DNA from: a virus
DNA length: 64,000 nt
Strand: one strand, 5' to 3'
Virus record (IMG/VR): IMGVR_UViG_3300047483_000490
Span: 1 to 64,000 of that record
Numbering within the stretch: the stretch's first letter is position 1; every line of letters begins with the position of its first letter. Shown here in pieces: positions 57,937-64,000 of this stretch. Below the pieces are notes generated by a model. That model worked only from the letters and a program-made list of their open reading frames with translations. It did no database searches and was not told the origin of the DNA. The position numbers were made by a program, and so were the translations under genes.

Positions 57937-58101
57937 ATGAAAAAAGTATTTTTCGCAATCGCAGCTATCGTAGCAACAATCTCAATCGCTTCTTGTGGTA
58001 ATGGAGCAACTTCAAAAACTGAAACTACTGATTCTACAGCAGTTCAAGTTGATTCTACGCAAGTAGACACAGTTAGTGTTGACACTGTAACTGTAAAATA
58101 A
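57937..58101 (+). CDS. small lipoprotein, 54 aa
   Basis: Signal peptide with lipobox IASC (Cys20), then a Thr/Val/Asp/Ser-rich unstructured tail. A host-surface role is possible; function unknown. Confidence 0.6.
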   Translation: MKKVFFAIAAIVATISIASCGNGATSKTETTDSTAVQVDSTQVDTVSVDTVTVK

Positions 58102-58109
58102 ATCATTAA

Positions 58110-58250
58110 AGGTTTCTTACAGCAATTAAAATTCTATAGGAACTGGTATCGAAAGATGTGTAGGTTCGAGTCCTACCTCTCCAACAAATTTTAAAATAAT
58201 TGGAGAGTGGTGAAATTGGTAGACACGCTAGTCAGAAAAAACAGAAACCT
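58110..58250 (+). ncRNA. permuted tRNA-Leu-like RNA (element E1)
   Basis: Helix AGGTTTC/GAAACCT with TTACAGCAA on the left. Inside, the tRNA 3' half comes first: ACTGG (58142-58146), variable hairpin ATC-GAAA-GAT, T-arm GTAGG-TTCGAGT-CCTAC, CTCTCCA. After a 17-nt linker comes the 5' half: TGGAGAG (58201-58207), D-arm GTG/CAC with AAATTGGTAGA, CTAGT (58228-58232). Acceptor pairs 7 of 7 and CTAGT/ACTGG pairs as the anticodon stem. No clear anticodon loop. Confidence 0.75.
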
Positions 58251-58260
58251 GAAAATTATT

Positions 58261-58319
58261 GGAATACCTACAGCAAGCTTACCAAACTTTGACTTTTACT
58301 CAAACCAAATGCGTATTCC
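58261..58319 (+). ncRNA. CAGCAA-loop RNA element B with Lys-like anticodon arm
   Basis: GGAATAC/GTATTCC helix with CTACAGCAA on the left and CAAACCAAATGC on the right. In the middle is TTTGA-CTTTTAC-TCAAA, a 5-bp stem with a 7-nt loop reading UUU as anticodon with U33 and A37. 59 nt. Confidence 0.6.
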
Positions 58320-58336
58320 GTTAAATTATTTTATAA

Positions 58337-58471
58337 AGGATGGTTCCAGCAACACATACAAATTAGGCTGTTAACCTCGTGGTCGTCGGTTCGAACCCGG
58401 CCTTTGAACACCGCCTTAAGTGGCACGTTCAGAGTAGCTCAGTTGGTAGAGCACGTACAAAAGCCCATCCT
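58337..58471 (+). ncRNA. permuted tRNA-Asn(GUU) RNA (element E3)
   Basis: Outer helix AGGATGG/CCATCCT, left loop TTCCAGCAA. The 3' half comes first (58365-58409): AGG-CTGTTAA-CCTCG, TGGTC, T-arm GTCGG-TTCGAAC-CCGGC, CTTTGAA, C. The 5' half follows (58428-58455): TTCAGAG, TA, D-arm GCTC-AGTTGGTA-GAGC, A, CG. Joining CG to AGG gives stem CGAGG/CCTCG and a full tRNA-Asn. No other tRNA-Asn is in the window. Confidence 0.8.
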
Positions 58472-58559
58472 GATAAATTAAAAGTGTGTCTTGGTCCGCT
58501 CTGGCGAAAGTTAACGACAAGGTCCCGGTTGGCAGAAGGCCTCTGATCCAACCCAAAAC
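58472..58559 (+). other. hairpin-rich spacer before tRNA-Gly
   Basis: GGTTGG/CCAACC with nested CAGA/TCTG; no ORF. A TTGGTCCG segment resembles the Y-RNA Ro-site word but is too short to rely on. Confidence 0.3.
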
Positions 58560-58631
58560 GCAGCAATGGTATAACGGTTATCACACCGCCTTGCCAAGGC
58601 GGATATCGCAGTTCGATTCTGCGTTGCTGCT
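58560..58631 (+). tRNA. tRNA-Gly(GCC)
   Basis: GCAGCAA/TTGCTGC, CCGCC-TTGCCAA-GGCGG, CGCAG/CTGCG, CCA encoded (58632-58634). Confidence 0.94.
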
Positions 58632-58634
58632 CCA

Positions 58635-58827
58635 GTAGATTTTTTAGCGTGGCGTGGATTCAGCAGACTTGTTAAATCTTAAAAGAAACAAGATAAGGTA
58701 ATAAGAATCAAGTTTGACAGTGATTATCTTTGAACAACTGTACTGCTTTGGTGATCGATCGCCCGTTCCCAGTATCGAATGAAAACTCGTAAGGCAAGAT
58801 GCAAAACTGTAGCGCATCACCAAAGTT
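58635..58827 (+). ncRNA. structured RNA with 10-bp closing helix
   Basis: CTTTGGTGAT/ATCACCAAAG (58746-58755, 58816-58825) closes 60 nt with CGAT/ATCG inside. Upstream are ATCTT/AAGAT and ACTTG/CAAGT. No ORF. A terminator follows at 58828. Confidence 0.5.
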
Positions 58828-58865
58828 AAAAGGGAACCCGTGCACATGGTTCCCTTTTCTTTTTT
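58828..58865 (+). terminator. rho-independent terminator
   Basis: AAAAGGGAACC/GGTTCCCTTTT with T-run, ending the RNA-rich region. Confidence 0.9.
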
Positions 58866-58915
58866 AGATGAAACAAATTGACTTAAATAAATATAACAAC
58901 TAAAATATATTTTAT

Positions 58916-59371
58916 ATGCTTAACATTTTCTCATATTGGTACAACTTTCTTAGAGAGTTAAGACTACTTTACAAATACCGCAAAGCTGCATTATCTTTAA
59001 AAACTGAATTAGAATCAGAAGGTTTAAGAGTTGATAATTTAGGTAGAATCTACACAGTTATCAATCTAAAAGAAGAGTTGTTAGCTCAACCAGAATTGAT
59101 GCAGCAATCATATGTTTTAGGTCAATTAGGTCCTTTAACAAACATCTTAATGAAATACGGAATGGCTGATAGTTCATTTCCTGAAATTGAAAAAATCGAA
59201 GGTTCTGCTTCTTATTTGATCATTCTTTGGCCAGAAAGAGATTACGTAGACGTCGGTGAATTTATTACAAGTACAGCTATAACAGTTATTGTAGCATGCG
59301 TTACTTGGTTAGCATTTAAATTTGTACCTTGGGCTTGGGTAATAGCATCAGTACAACAATTTACTGCTTAA
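58916..59371 (+). CDS. membrane-anchored hypothetical protein, 151 aa
   Basis: Helical N-terminus, then an alpha/beta domain, then one or two C-terminal membrane helices (about 115-147). Overlaps the exonuclease ATG by 1 bp. Unknown. Confidence 0.6.
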   Translation: MLNIFSYWYNFLRELRLLYKYRKAALSLKTELESEGLRVDNLGRIYTVINLKEELLAQPELMQQSYVLGQLGPLTNILMKYGMADSSFPEIEKIEGSASYLIILWPERDYVDVGEFITSTAITVIVACVTWLAFKFVPWAWVIASVQQFTA

Positions 59372-60105
59372 TGAAAGAAAAGATTAAAAGAGTTGAGATT
59401 GATGGCATTAGACATTATCAAGTCAGTCAAGGCTCTAAAATTCTAGGCACATTTCCTTCAGTGACCGCTATTCTTGGTCAAACATCCGATAAATCAGGTT
59501 TAGACAAATGGAAAGCCAAGGTTGGCGAAGAAGAAGCCAATCGCATTTCTACCAATTCCATGAATAGAGGTACAGTCATGCACCGACTAATTGAGCTTTA
59601 TAAACCACTTAAAGGTTCTAAAGAAGACAAATTAGCCATGTTAAAAACACTGATGTTAAACGATAAAGAAATCACAGACTTTGAGCAAACTTATATAGAT
59701 CAAGGCTTTGAATTCTTTATGAAGTTCTACAACAATTCAAGTTACTTTTTTGATAGAGTTAAAAAGGTTTTAGCCGCAGAAAAATTCTTGTGGTCAGTTA
59801 AAGCCGGTGGATATGCAGGCACGGTCGATAATGTGTCAGAGATGATGGATGAAACAATTATAGTTATCGACTATAAAAATTCTAGAAAGCCAAAAGAAGA
59901 ACGATGGATCCAAGACTATTTCATACAAGCTTCAGCTTATGTAGTAGCTTATTGGGAAAGAACAGGAATTAGACCCAGAGGCGTAGAAATTTGGATAGCT
60001 AATGAATTAGATCTAAATCCACAAATATTTAAATTAAGCGAATCAGATATTAAAATTTATTTTAAACTGTTCCAAGAAAGATTAACGGCATTTAAACAAC
60101 TTTAA
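59371..60105 (+). CDS. PD-(D/E)XK exonuclease, MGME1/RecB-like
   Basis: 244 residues from ATG 59371, which overlaps the previous stop. HRLIELY, AEKFLWS (Glu), GTVDNV (Asp) and VIDYKNS (D-x-K), then QASAYVVAYWE: the motif order of RecB/Cas4/MGME1 nucleases. Likely a single-strand DNA exonuclease in phage recombination or host DNA breakdown. Confidence 0.85.
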   Translation: MKEKIKRVEIDGIRHYQVSQGSKILGTFPSVTAILGQTSDKSGLDKWKAKVGEEEANRISTNSMNRGTVMHRLIELYKPLKGSKEDKLAMLKTLMLNDKEITDFEQTYIDQGFEFFMKFYNNSSYFFDRVKKVLAAEKFLWSVKAGGYAGTVDNVSEMMDETIIVIDYKNSRKPKEERWIQDYFIQASAYVVAYWERTGIRPRGVEIWIANELDLNPQIFKLSESDIKIYFKLFQERLTAFKQL

Positions 60106-60138
60106 TCAAATATATACAAAAAAATAAAAAATCTAATC

Positions 60139-60411
60139 ATGGATAAATTAAACAATTTTTTAGCCAAACATGGCATTAAGGTAATTATCGTTTTATTGTT
60201 TTTAACGTATGTGAAATCTTGTAGCATTGACTCAGAATTAACTAAAGTTAAAAAACACTTAACAGTTATTGATTCTCTACCTACTCAAAAACAACTTCAA
60301 ATTGAAGGTTTGAAAGCAGAAAAAAGAATGATTCAAGCAACTGACAGAAAAATGTTAGATGTACAACGTCAAACTGAAATCGACGCAGAGATAAAAAAAC
60401 TAGAAAAATAA
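60139..60411 (+). CDS. small membrane-anchored coiled-coil protein
   Basis: 90 residues. Membrane helix 13-28, then a charged helix. ATG of the next gene overlaps its stop. Unknown. Confidence 0.55.
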   Translation: MDKLNNFLAKHGIKVIIVLLFLTYVKSCSIDSELTKVKKHLTVIDSLPTQKQLQIEGLKAEKRMIQATDRKMLDVQRQTEIDAEIKKLEK

Positions 60412-60617
60412 TGCCAATTGAAGAAAAATCTGAAGGGTTTGGTGACACTGTAGCAAAGTTCACAAAAGCTACGGGTTTGGATAAAGTTGCCAAAAAGGTT
60501 GCAAATGCATTAGGTGCAGAAGATTGTGGATGTGCTGAAAGGCAAAAAGATTGGAATGCAATGTGGCCTTATAGTAAAAAAAATACACAAGACAATGACA
60601 CAACAAACTTTGGTTAA
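60411..60617 (+). CDS. conserved T4-like phage protein, 68 aa
   Basis: GFGDTVAKFTKATGLDKVAK and CGCAERQKDW recur in phage virion-related unknowns. Two to three Cys may bind metal. Unknown. Confidence 0.6.
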   Translation: MPIEEKSEGFGDTVAKFTKATGLDKVAKKVANALGAEDCGCAERQKDWNAMWPYSKKNTQDNDTTNFG

Positions 60618-60676
60618 TAGATTTGTTTAAATTTTATGTTTGTCTACTTTTGCATAATTATTAAGATATATATAAT

Positions 60677-61453
60677 ATGCAAATCTATAAAATAACAAAT
60701 ATGGTCAATGGTAAGATATACATTGGCAAAAATTCAACAAGTAGATCGGATTACATGGGATCAGGCGTCATTTTAAATGAAGCTAAACTAAAATATGGAA
60801 TTAAAAATTTTAGAAAAGACATTGTAGAAGATAATATTGAAGATGTTAAAACTTTAAATGATCGTGAAATATATTGGATCAATTATTACAATTCACAAGA
60901 TAGAAGTATTGGTTATAATAGAACAGAAGGTGGTGATGGAAATAATGGAAAATGGAATGGAGATTCATTGACCGAAGATCATAAAGCTAATATTGGTAAA
61001 GCCATGAAAGGTAGAGAAATCACGTGGAAAGAAAAACTAAGTGAAGCAAGAAAAAATTCAGATTCTGTTAAAGATTTATATAAAAATGAAGAATGGAGGT
61101 CTAAGATTTCAAATTCTCTCAAGGATATTAAGAAAACTGAAGAACATATAAAAAATGTAAAAAATTCTATGCTTAATTCAGATAAACTTAAAGAGTCCAG
61201 GTCTTCTAATGAATTTAAAGAAAAATGTTCAATGTGGCAAAGAGGAAAGAAAAGAGATGATGAATATATGAAAAAATGGTTAGAAACCAAAAAAATAAAT
61301 ACTGCTAAAAGGGCCGAAATAGACAAAAAACGAGTACTAAATATTCTAAGTAAACATGATTGGAATATAAAAGAAGCTGCTATAGAATTAAAATGTCATC
61401 TTCAAACTCTTAAATCTAAAATTAAAAAATATAATTTAATAAATGAAAGATAA
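60677..61453 (+). CDS. GIY-YIG homing endonuclease
   Basis: 258 residues. QIYKITNMVNGKIYIGKNST is the GIY-YIG block, then MGSGVIL; the middle holds NUMOD3-like repeats, and a C-terminal Fis-type helix-turn-helix (WNIKEAAIELKCHLQTLKSKI) binds DNA. An AGATATATATAA motif lies upstream. The end overlaps the next gene by 11 bp. Confidence 0.9.
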   Translation: MQIYKITNMVNGKIYIGKNSTSRSDYMGSGVILNEAKLKYGIKNFRKDIVEDNIEDVKTLNDREIYWINYYNSQDRSIGYNRTEGGDGNNGKWNGDSLTEDHKANIGKAMKGREITWKEKLSEARKNSDSVKDLYKNEEWRSKISNSLKDIKKTEEHIKNVKNSMLNSDKLKESRSSNEFKEKCSMWQRGKKRDDEYMKKWLETKKINTAKRAEIDKKRVLNILSKHDWNIKEAAIELKCHLQTLKSKIKKYNLINER

Positions 61454-62252
61454 ATTAGTTAAAAACTTCATAATTAGTGTATTCGCAATGTTATATATTG
61501 TTACATCATTAATATCAACAATACACGTTATTGATTTTTTCGAATTGTCAAATCCTAGATGGATGGCCATTTCTTTAGCAATTGCGTTTGAATTAGGAGC
61601 AGCAGCTTCTTTGGCATCTATAATAGCATTGGATAAGATGAACAAAACATTGATTTGGGCATTGTTTATTATTATTACAGCAATGCAGGTTCAAGGTAAT
61701 CTTTATTTCGCATTTAAAAATGCACAAGGCTATGATTCATGGGTTCAATTATTCAACTTAGTAGAAGAAGATCCTTTATATCAAAAGAGAATTTTATCTT
61801 TTGTTTCAGGTGCTATTTTACCTTTAGTTGCTTTGGGATTTATTAAGTCTTTAGTAGATTACATCAAACCTGAAAAAGAACAGAGTGCACCAATCGAAGA
61901 GCAAGTAGAATCTATGAGAAGAGTTGTAGATGCTCATGATACTTTGGTTGAAGAGATTCAAAAAAAAAGTAACGCCGACGTTTTAGAAGGACCAATAGGA
62001 GCTAATGGACCAGACGATTCTACTTTAAATGAGATCAATTCTGAAGAATCAGCTGAATCTATTTTAGGTTTAACGGTCGAAGAAGAACCTTCAATTGAAA
62101 CATACGCAAAAGTTATTAAAAACGAAGATGATCTAAACGAGTATTTAGCTAAGAGAAACGAAGTTAAAAGCGGATTGATTAACAAAAATACCGAGAAGAG
62201 AAACATTAAATCAGAAAACGATGCAAGACCAACAGGATTTACAGGAGCTTAA
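61443..62252 (+). CDS. multi-pass membrane protein
   Basis: 269 residues. Four membrane helices (about 8-28, 36-58, 66-84, 113-133) then an acidic cytoplasmic tail. Similar proteins occur in T4-like phages as putative membrane proteins. Unknown. Confidence 0.6.
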   Translation: MKDKLVKNFIISVFAMLYIVTSLISTIHVIDFFELSNPRWMAISLAIAFELGAAASLASIIALDKMNKTLIWALFIIITAMQVQGNLYFAFKNAQGYDSWVQLFNLVEEDPLYQKRILSFVSGAILPLVALGFIKSLVDYIKPEKEQSAPIEEQVESMRRVVDAHDTLVEEIQKKSNADVLEGPIGANGPDDSTLNEINSEESAESILGLTVEEEPSIETYAKVIKNEDDLNEYLAKRNEVKSGLINKNTEKRNIKSENDARPTGFTGA

Positions 62253-62679
62253 TGTTCTAGAGAAAATTCAAGTTAACTTACCACCATTTTATTTAACAGA
62301 ATCGCTTGATTCAGATTCCTTGAAAAAGGTTTTAGAATCAAGCGATTCTGTTTACTATGGCTTACTTATTATAAAAAATGGATTTAAGCAATACTACGAT
62401 TTTGCTAGATTAGAAAATCCAGATCTGCAATTAACTGCCATGGTCAAAGTAGATTATGCAGTTATTGGTAAAGCAAAAGCACAAACTTGGTCTATTACTC
62501 ACCTTAAATCTTTATTATCTAGAAAGCCAAAATACAAAATCATATGTGCTCTTAAAGATTTAAAGTCAAATAAGTATGTTTATAGATTTAGTGAAACTAC
62601 CATCAAAGAAAAATCTGTTTACAAGCATATAGAAGATTGCTACACAGACCTACAAATCATTTTAGATTCTTTCGAATAA
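62221..62679 (+). CDS. hypothetical protein, 152 aa
   Basis: Overlaps the previous gene by 32 bp. Alpha/beta. Unknown. Confidence 0.55.
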   Translation: MQDQQDLQELNVLEKIQVNLPPFYLTESLDSDSLKKVLESSDSVYYGLLIIKNGFKQYYDFARLENPDLQLTAMVKVDYAVIGKAKAQTWSITHLKSLLSRKPKYKIICALKDLKSNKYVYRFSETTIKEKSVYKHIEDCYTDLQIILDSFE

Positions 62680-62725
62680 ACAAAGCCCAGCTTTTTTATA
62701 TAAATAACATATAAATGTTATAACT

Positions 62726-64000
62726 ATGATAGGAATCTTTATTGATACGCTTGCGCTTGGAGACACAATTGCTGCAATTCCAGCCTGCAAAAAGATCGCA
62801 AAAGCTTATGATAATGAAGAGGTTCATATCATAACAAATCATCCATACTTATTTGAAGACCATCCTTCATTTTCACATATTTCTAGACCAGAATCAACCA
62901 ATCTAAATCACTTTCGTAAAGTACATCGAATGTTTATGCCACTTGTTGGTAAATCATATCAATTACATAACGGTGAAACTATAGAATGGAGATATTCTAA
63001 CATGGACATCCGACAATTTCATGCTGTATCACAGGGATTTGCCCTGACTGAACAAGAAATGGAAACTGATTTGTATATTGAAAGAAAACGTGAGCTGCCA
63101 GTCAGCTCCTATGTGATGATACATCCAACATATACTTGGGAATCAAGAACATGGGCTCAAGAAAAATGGCAAGCTTTGATAGACAAATTATTCGACGCAG
63201 GAATTCCAGTCGTGGCCATTGGTAGAAGTGGTAAAGAACAAGGTTTCTTTAACGTTGACAAGCCAGTGATGGATTTACATATTAGATATGGTGTTAATTT
63301 GTTAGATGATCCAGATAATGATGTAGCTGAATTAAGATGGATGATGAATAATCAAGCCATGTGCGTGGTTACAATGGACTCTGGCATTTTACACGTAGCT
63401 GGAACCACTGATGTTAACATTATTCAATTAGGTAGTTCAATCGATCCAAAATTAAGAGCACCATACAGACACGGATCTCAAGCTTACAAATATCAATATG
63501 TAAAAGGCTCTTGTGATTTGTTTTGTTCGTCTAACATGAAATACAATGTTAAAGTACATGGATCTATTCATGGAGTTCCACCTCAAGTTTATTGTTTAGA
63601 AGGAAAACCAACGTTTGAATGTCATCCTTCAGTTGATCAAGTATTCGAAAAAGTTTTATCACATTATAGAGTTAAAGCCAAAATCAAATTAGTTCATTTG
63701 TTATTAGAAGATGATTTAGATCAAGAAAGACAAGCAAAATCTATAGCTTCGATTTCAGAATTATCACGCATAGGAGTTGAGTATATTCAGGTTTGGAATA
63801 AGCGATGGACTGAAACACCACCAAGAGAAACTTTTACTCGACCAGATCAATACGACACTATACCGATTAGACCAGGACATTATGGTGCCTTTAGAGCTTT
63901 TGCTGATGCAACAATCGAACACTTCACGGAAGATACAGACTTTTTTATTGTTTGTGAAGGTGATGCTATGCTAGAAGTTGATTTAAAAGAAGCATTACAA
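62726..64000 (+). CDS. GT9-like glycosyltransferase, 3' end outside window
   Basis: 425 codons to the window end. GIFIDTLALGDTIAAIPACK and HPTYTWESRTWAQEKWQALI, then TMDSGILHVAGTT match heptosyltransferase-like GT9 enzymes (about residues 1-300). A second alpha/beta domain with an acidic FIVCEGDAML suggests an attached GT-A domain. May alter host lipopolysaccharide or virion sugars. Confidence 0.75.
   Translation, partial: MIGIFIDTLALGDTIAAIPACKKIAKAYDNEEVHIITNHPYLFEDHPSFSHISRPESTNLNHFRKVHRMFMPLVGKSYQLHNGETIEWRYSNMDIRQFHAVSQGFALTEQEMETDLYIERKRELPVSSYVMIHPTYTWESRTWAQEKWQALIDKLFDAGIPVVAIGRSGKEQGFFNVDKPVMDLHIRYGVNLLDDPDNDVAELRWMMNNQAMCVVTMDSGILHVAGTTDVNIIQLGSSIDPKLRAPYRHGSQAYKYQYVKGSCDLFCSSNMKYNVKVHGSIHGVPPQVYCLEGKPTFECHPSVDQVFEKVLSHYRVKAKIKLVHLLLEDDLDQERQAKSIASISELSRIGVEYIQVWNKRWTETPPRETFTRPDQYDTIPIRPGHYGAFRAFADATIEHFTEDTDFFIVCEGDAMLEVDLKEALQ

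Noticed and set aside
58110-58471. Permuted group I intron-exon arrangement as the cause of the permuted tRNAs
   Set aside because: Flanks are only 20-30 nt per side and have no group I core, so self-splicing of that class is not supported.

Overview
The window looks like part of the genome of a large, virulent, T4-like (jumbo-class) phage of a Bacteroidota host, probably Flavobacteriia. The DNA is A+T-rich and almost every gene is on the + strand; only two genes (35474-35767 and 42136-42726) read the other way. Ribosome-binding sites are replaced by A-rich leaders, lipoproteins carry short lipoboxes, and promoters have TATATTTR-type -7 elements, all typical of that phylum. Phage hallmarks are an endolysin, a collagen-like fibre with an endosialidase-type C-terminal chaperone, a phage thymidylate synthase, an ATP-dependent DNA ligase, a phage sigma factor, five homing endonucleases and more than twenty tRNA or tRNA-like genes.

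Layout. 1-2.6 kb: small genes, tRNA-Ser, a homing HNH gene and a secreted nuclease. 2.6-10.5 kb: early/middle genes (CCA-adding-type nucleotidyltransferase, cREC domain, DEDD exonuclease, Fpg-type glycosylase, two metallophosphoesterase-fold genes counting 14 kb, sigma factor). 10.5-12.4 kb: a Ro60-like vWA protein (DUF2828 type) with a structured RNA directly downstream. 12.4-21 kb: small middle genes, a haem-motif lipoprotein, tRNA-like genes, a 390-nt structured RNA and an RNA ligase. 21-30 kb: thymidylate synthase and a surface-sugar cassette (cupin isomerase, SGNH hydrolases, GT25, carbamoyltransferase, cytidylyltransferase). 31-34.4 kb: tRNA array with an RNA-repair HAD phosphatase. 34.4-43 kb: M42 peptidase, fibre genes, a Hint-domain protein, glycosyltransferase-like genes and lysis genes. 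43-56 kb: many small genes plus a PRPP synthetase-like protein, PTH2-like, macrodomain, YqeY, DNA ligase and class I amidotransferase genes. 56-59 kb: a second RNA-rich region. 59-64 kb: exonuclease, membrane proteins and a GT9-like glycosyltransferase running off the end.

The most unusual content is RNA. Two transcripts near 58.1-58.5 kb hold tRNAs whose 3' half precedes the 5' half (circularly permuted). Both are closed by a flanking helix and an internal loop with a shared motif (helix, then TTACAGCAA or TTCCAGCAA on the left; CAAA-like bases before the helix on the right). The same frame recurs without a tRNA at three more places and, in long form, behind the Ro60-like gene. Bacterial Y RNAs (YrlA) are known to pair a Ro60-binding stem with a tRNA-like domain of this permuted topology, so a phage Ro60/Y-RNA system is one reading. 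Truly permuted tRNA genes sealed by the phage RNA ligase are another. Further tRNA scaffolds have missing, enlarged or invaded anticodon regions, and free hairpins with exact anticodon-arm geometry (5 bp, 7-nt loop) lie beside them. The phage also encodes several enzymes that act on RNA ends. The proposal that these form one tRNA repair, mimicry or decoy system is inference.
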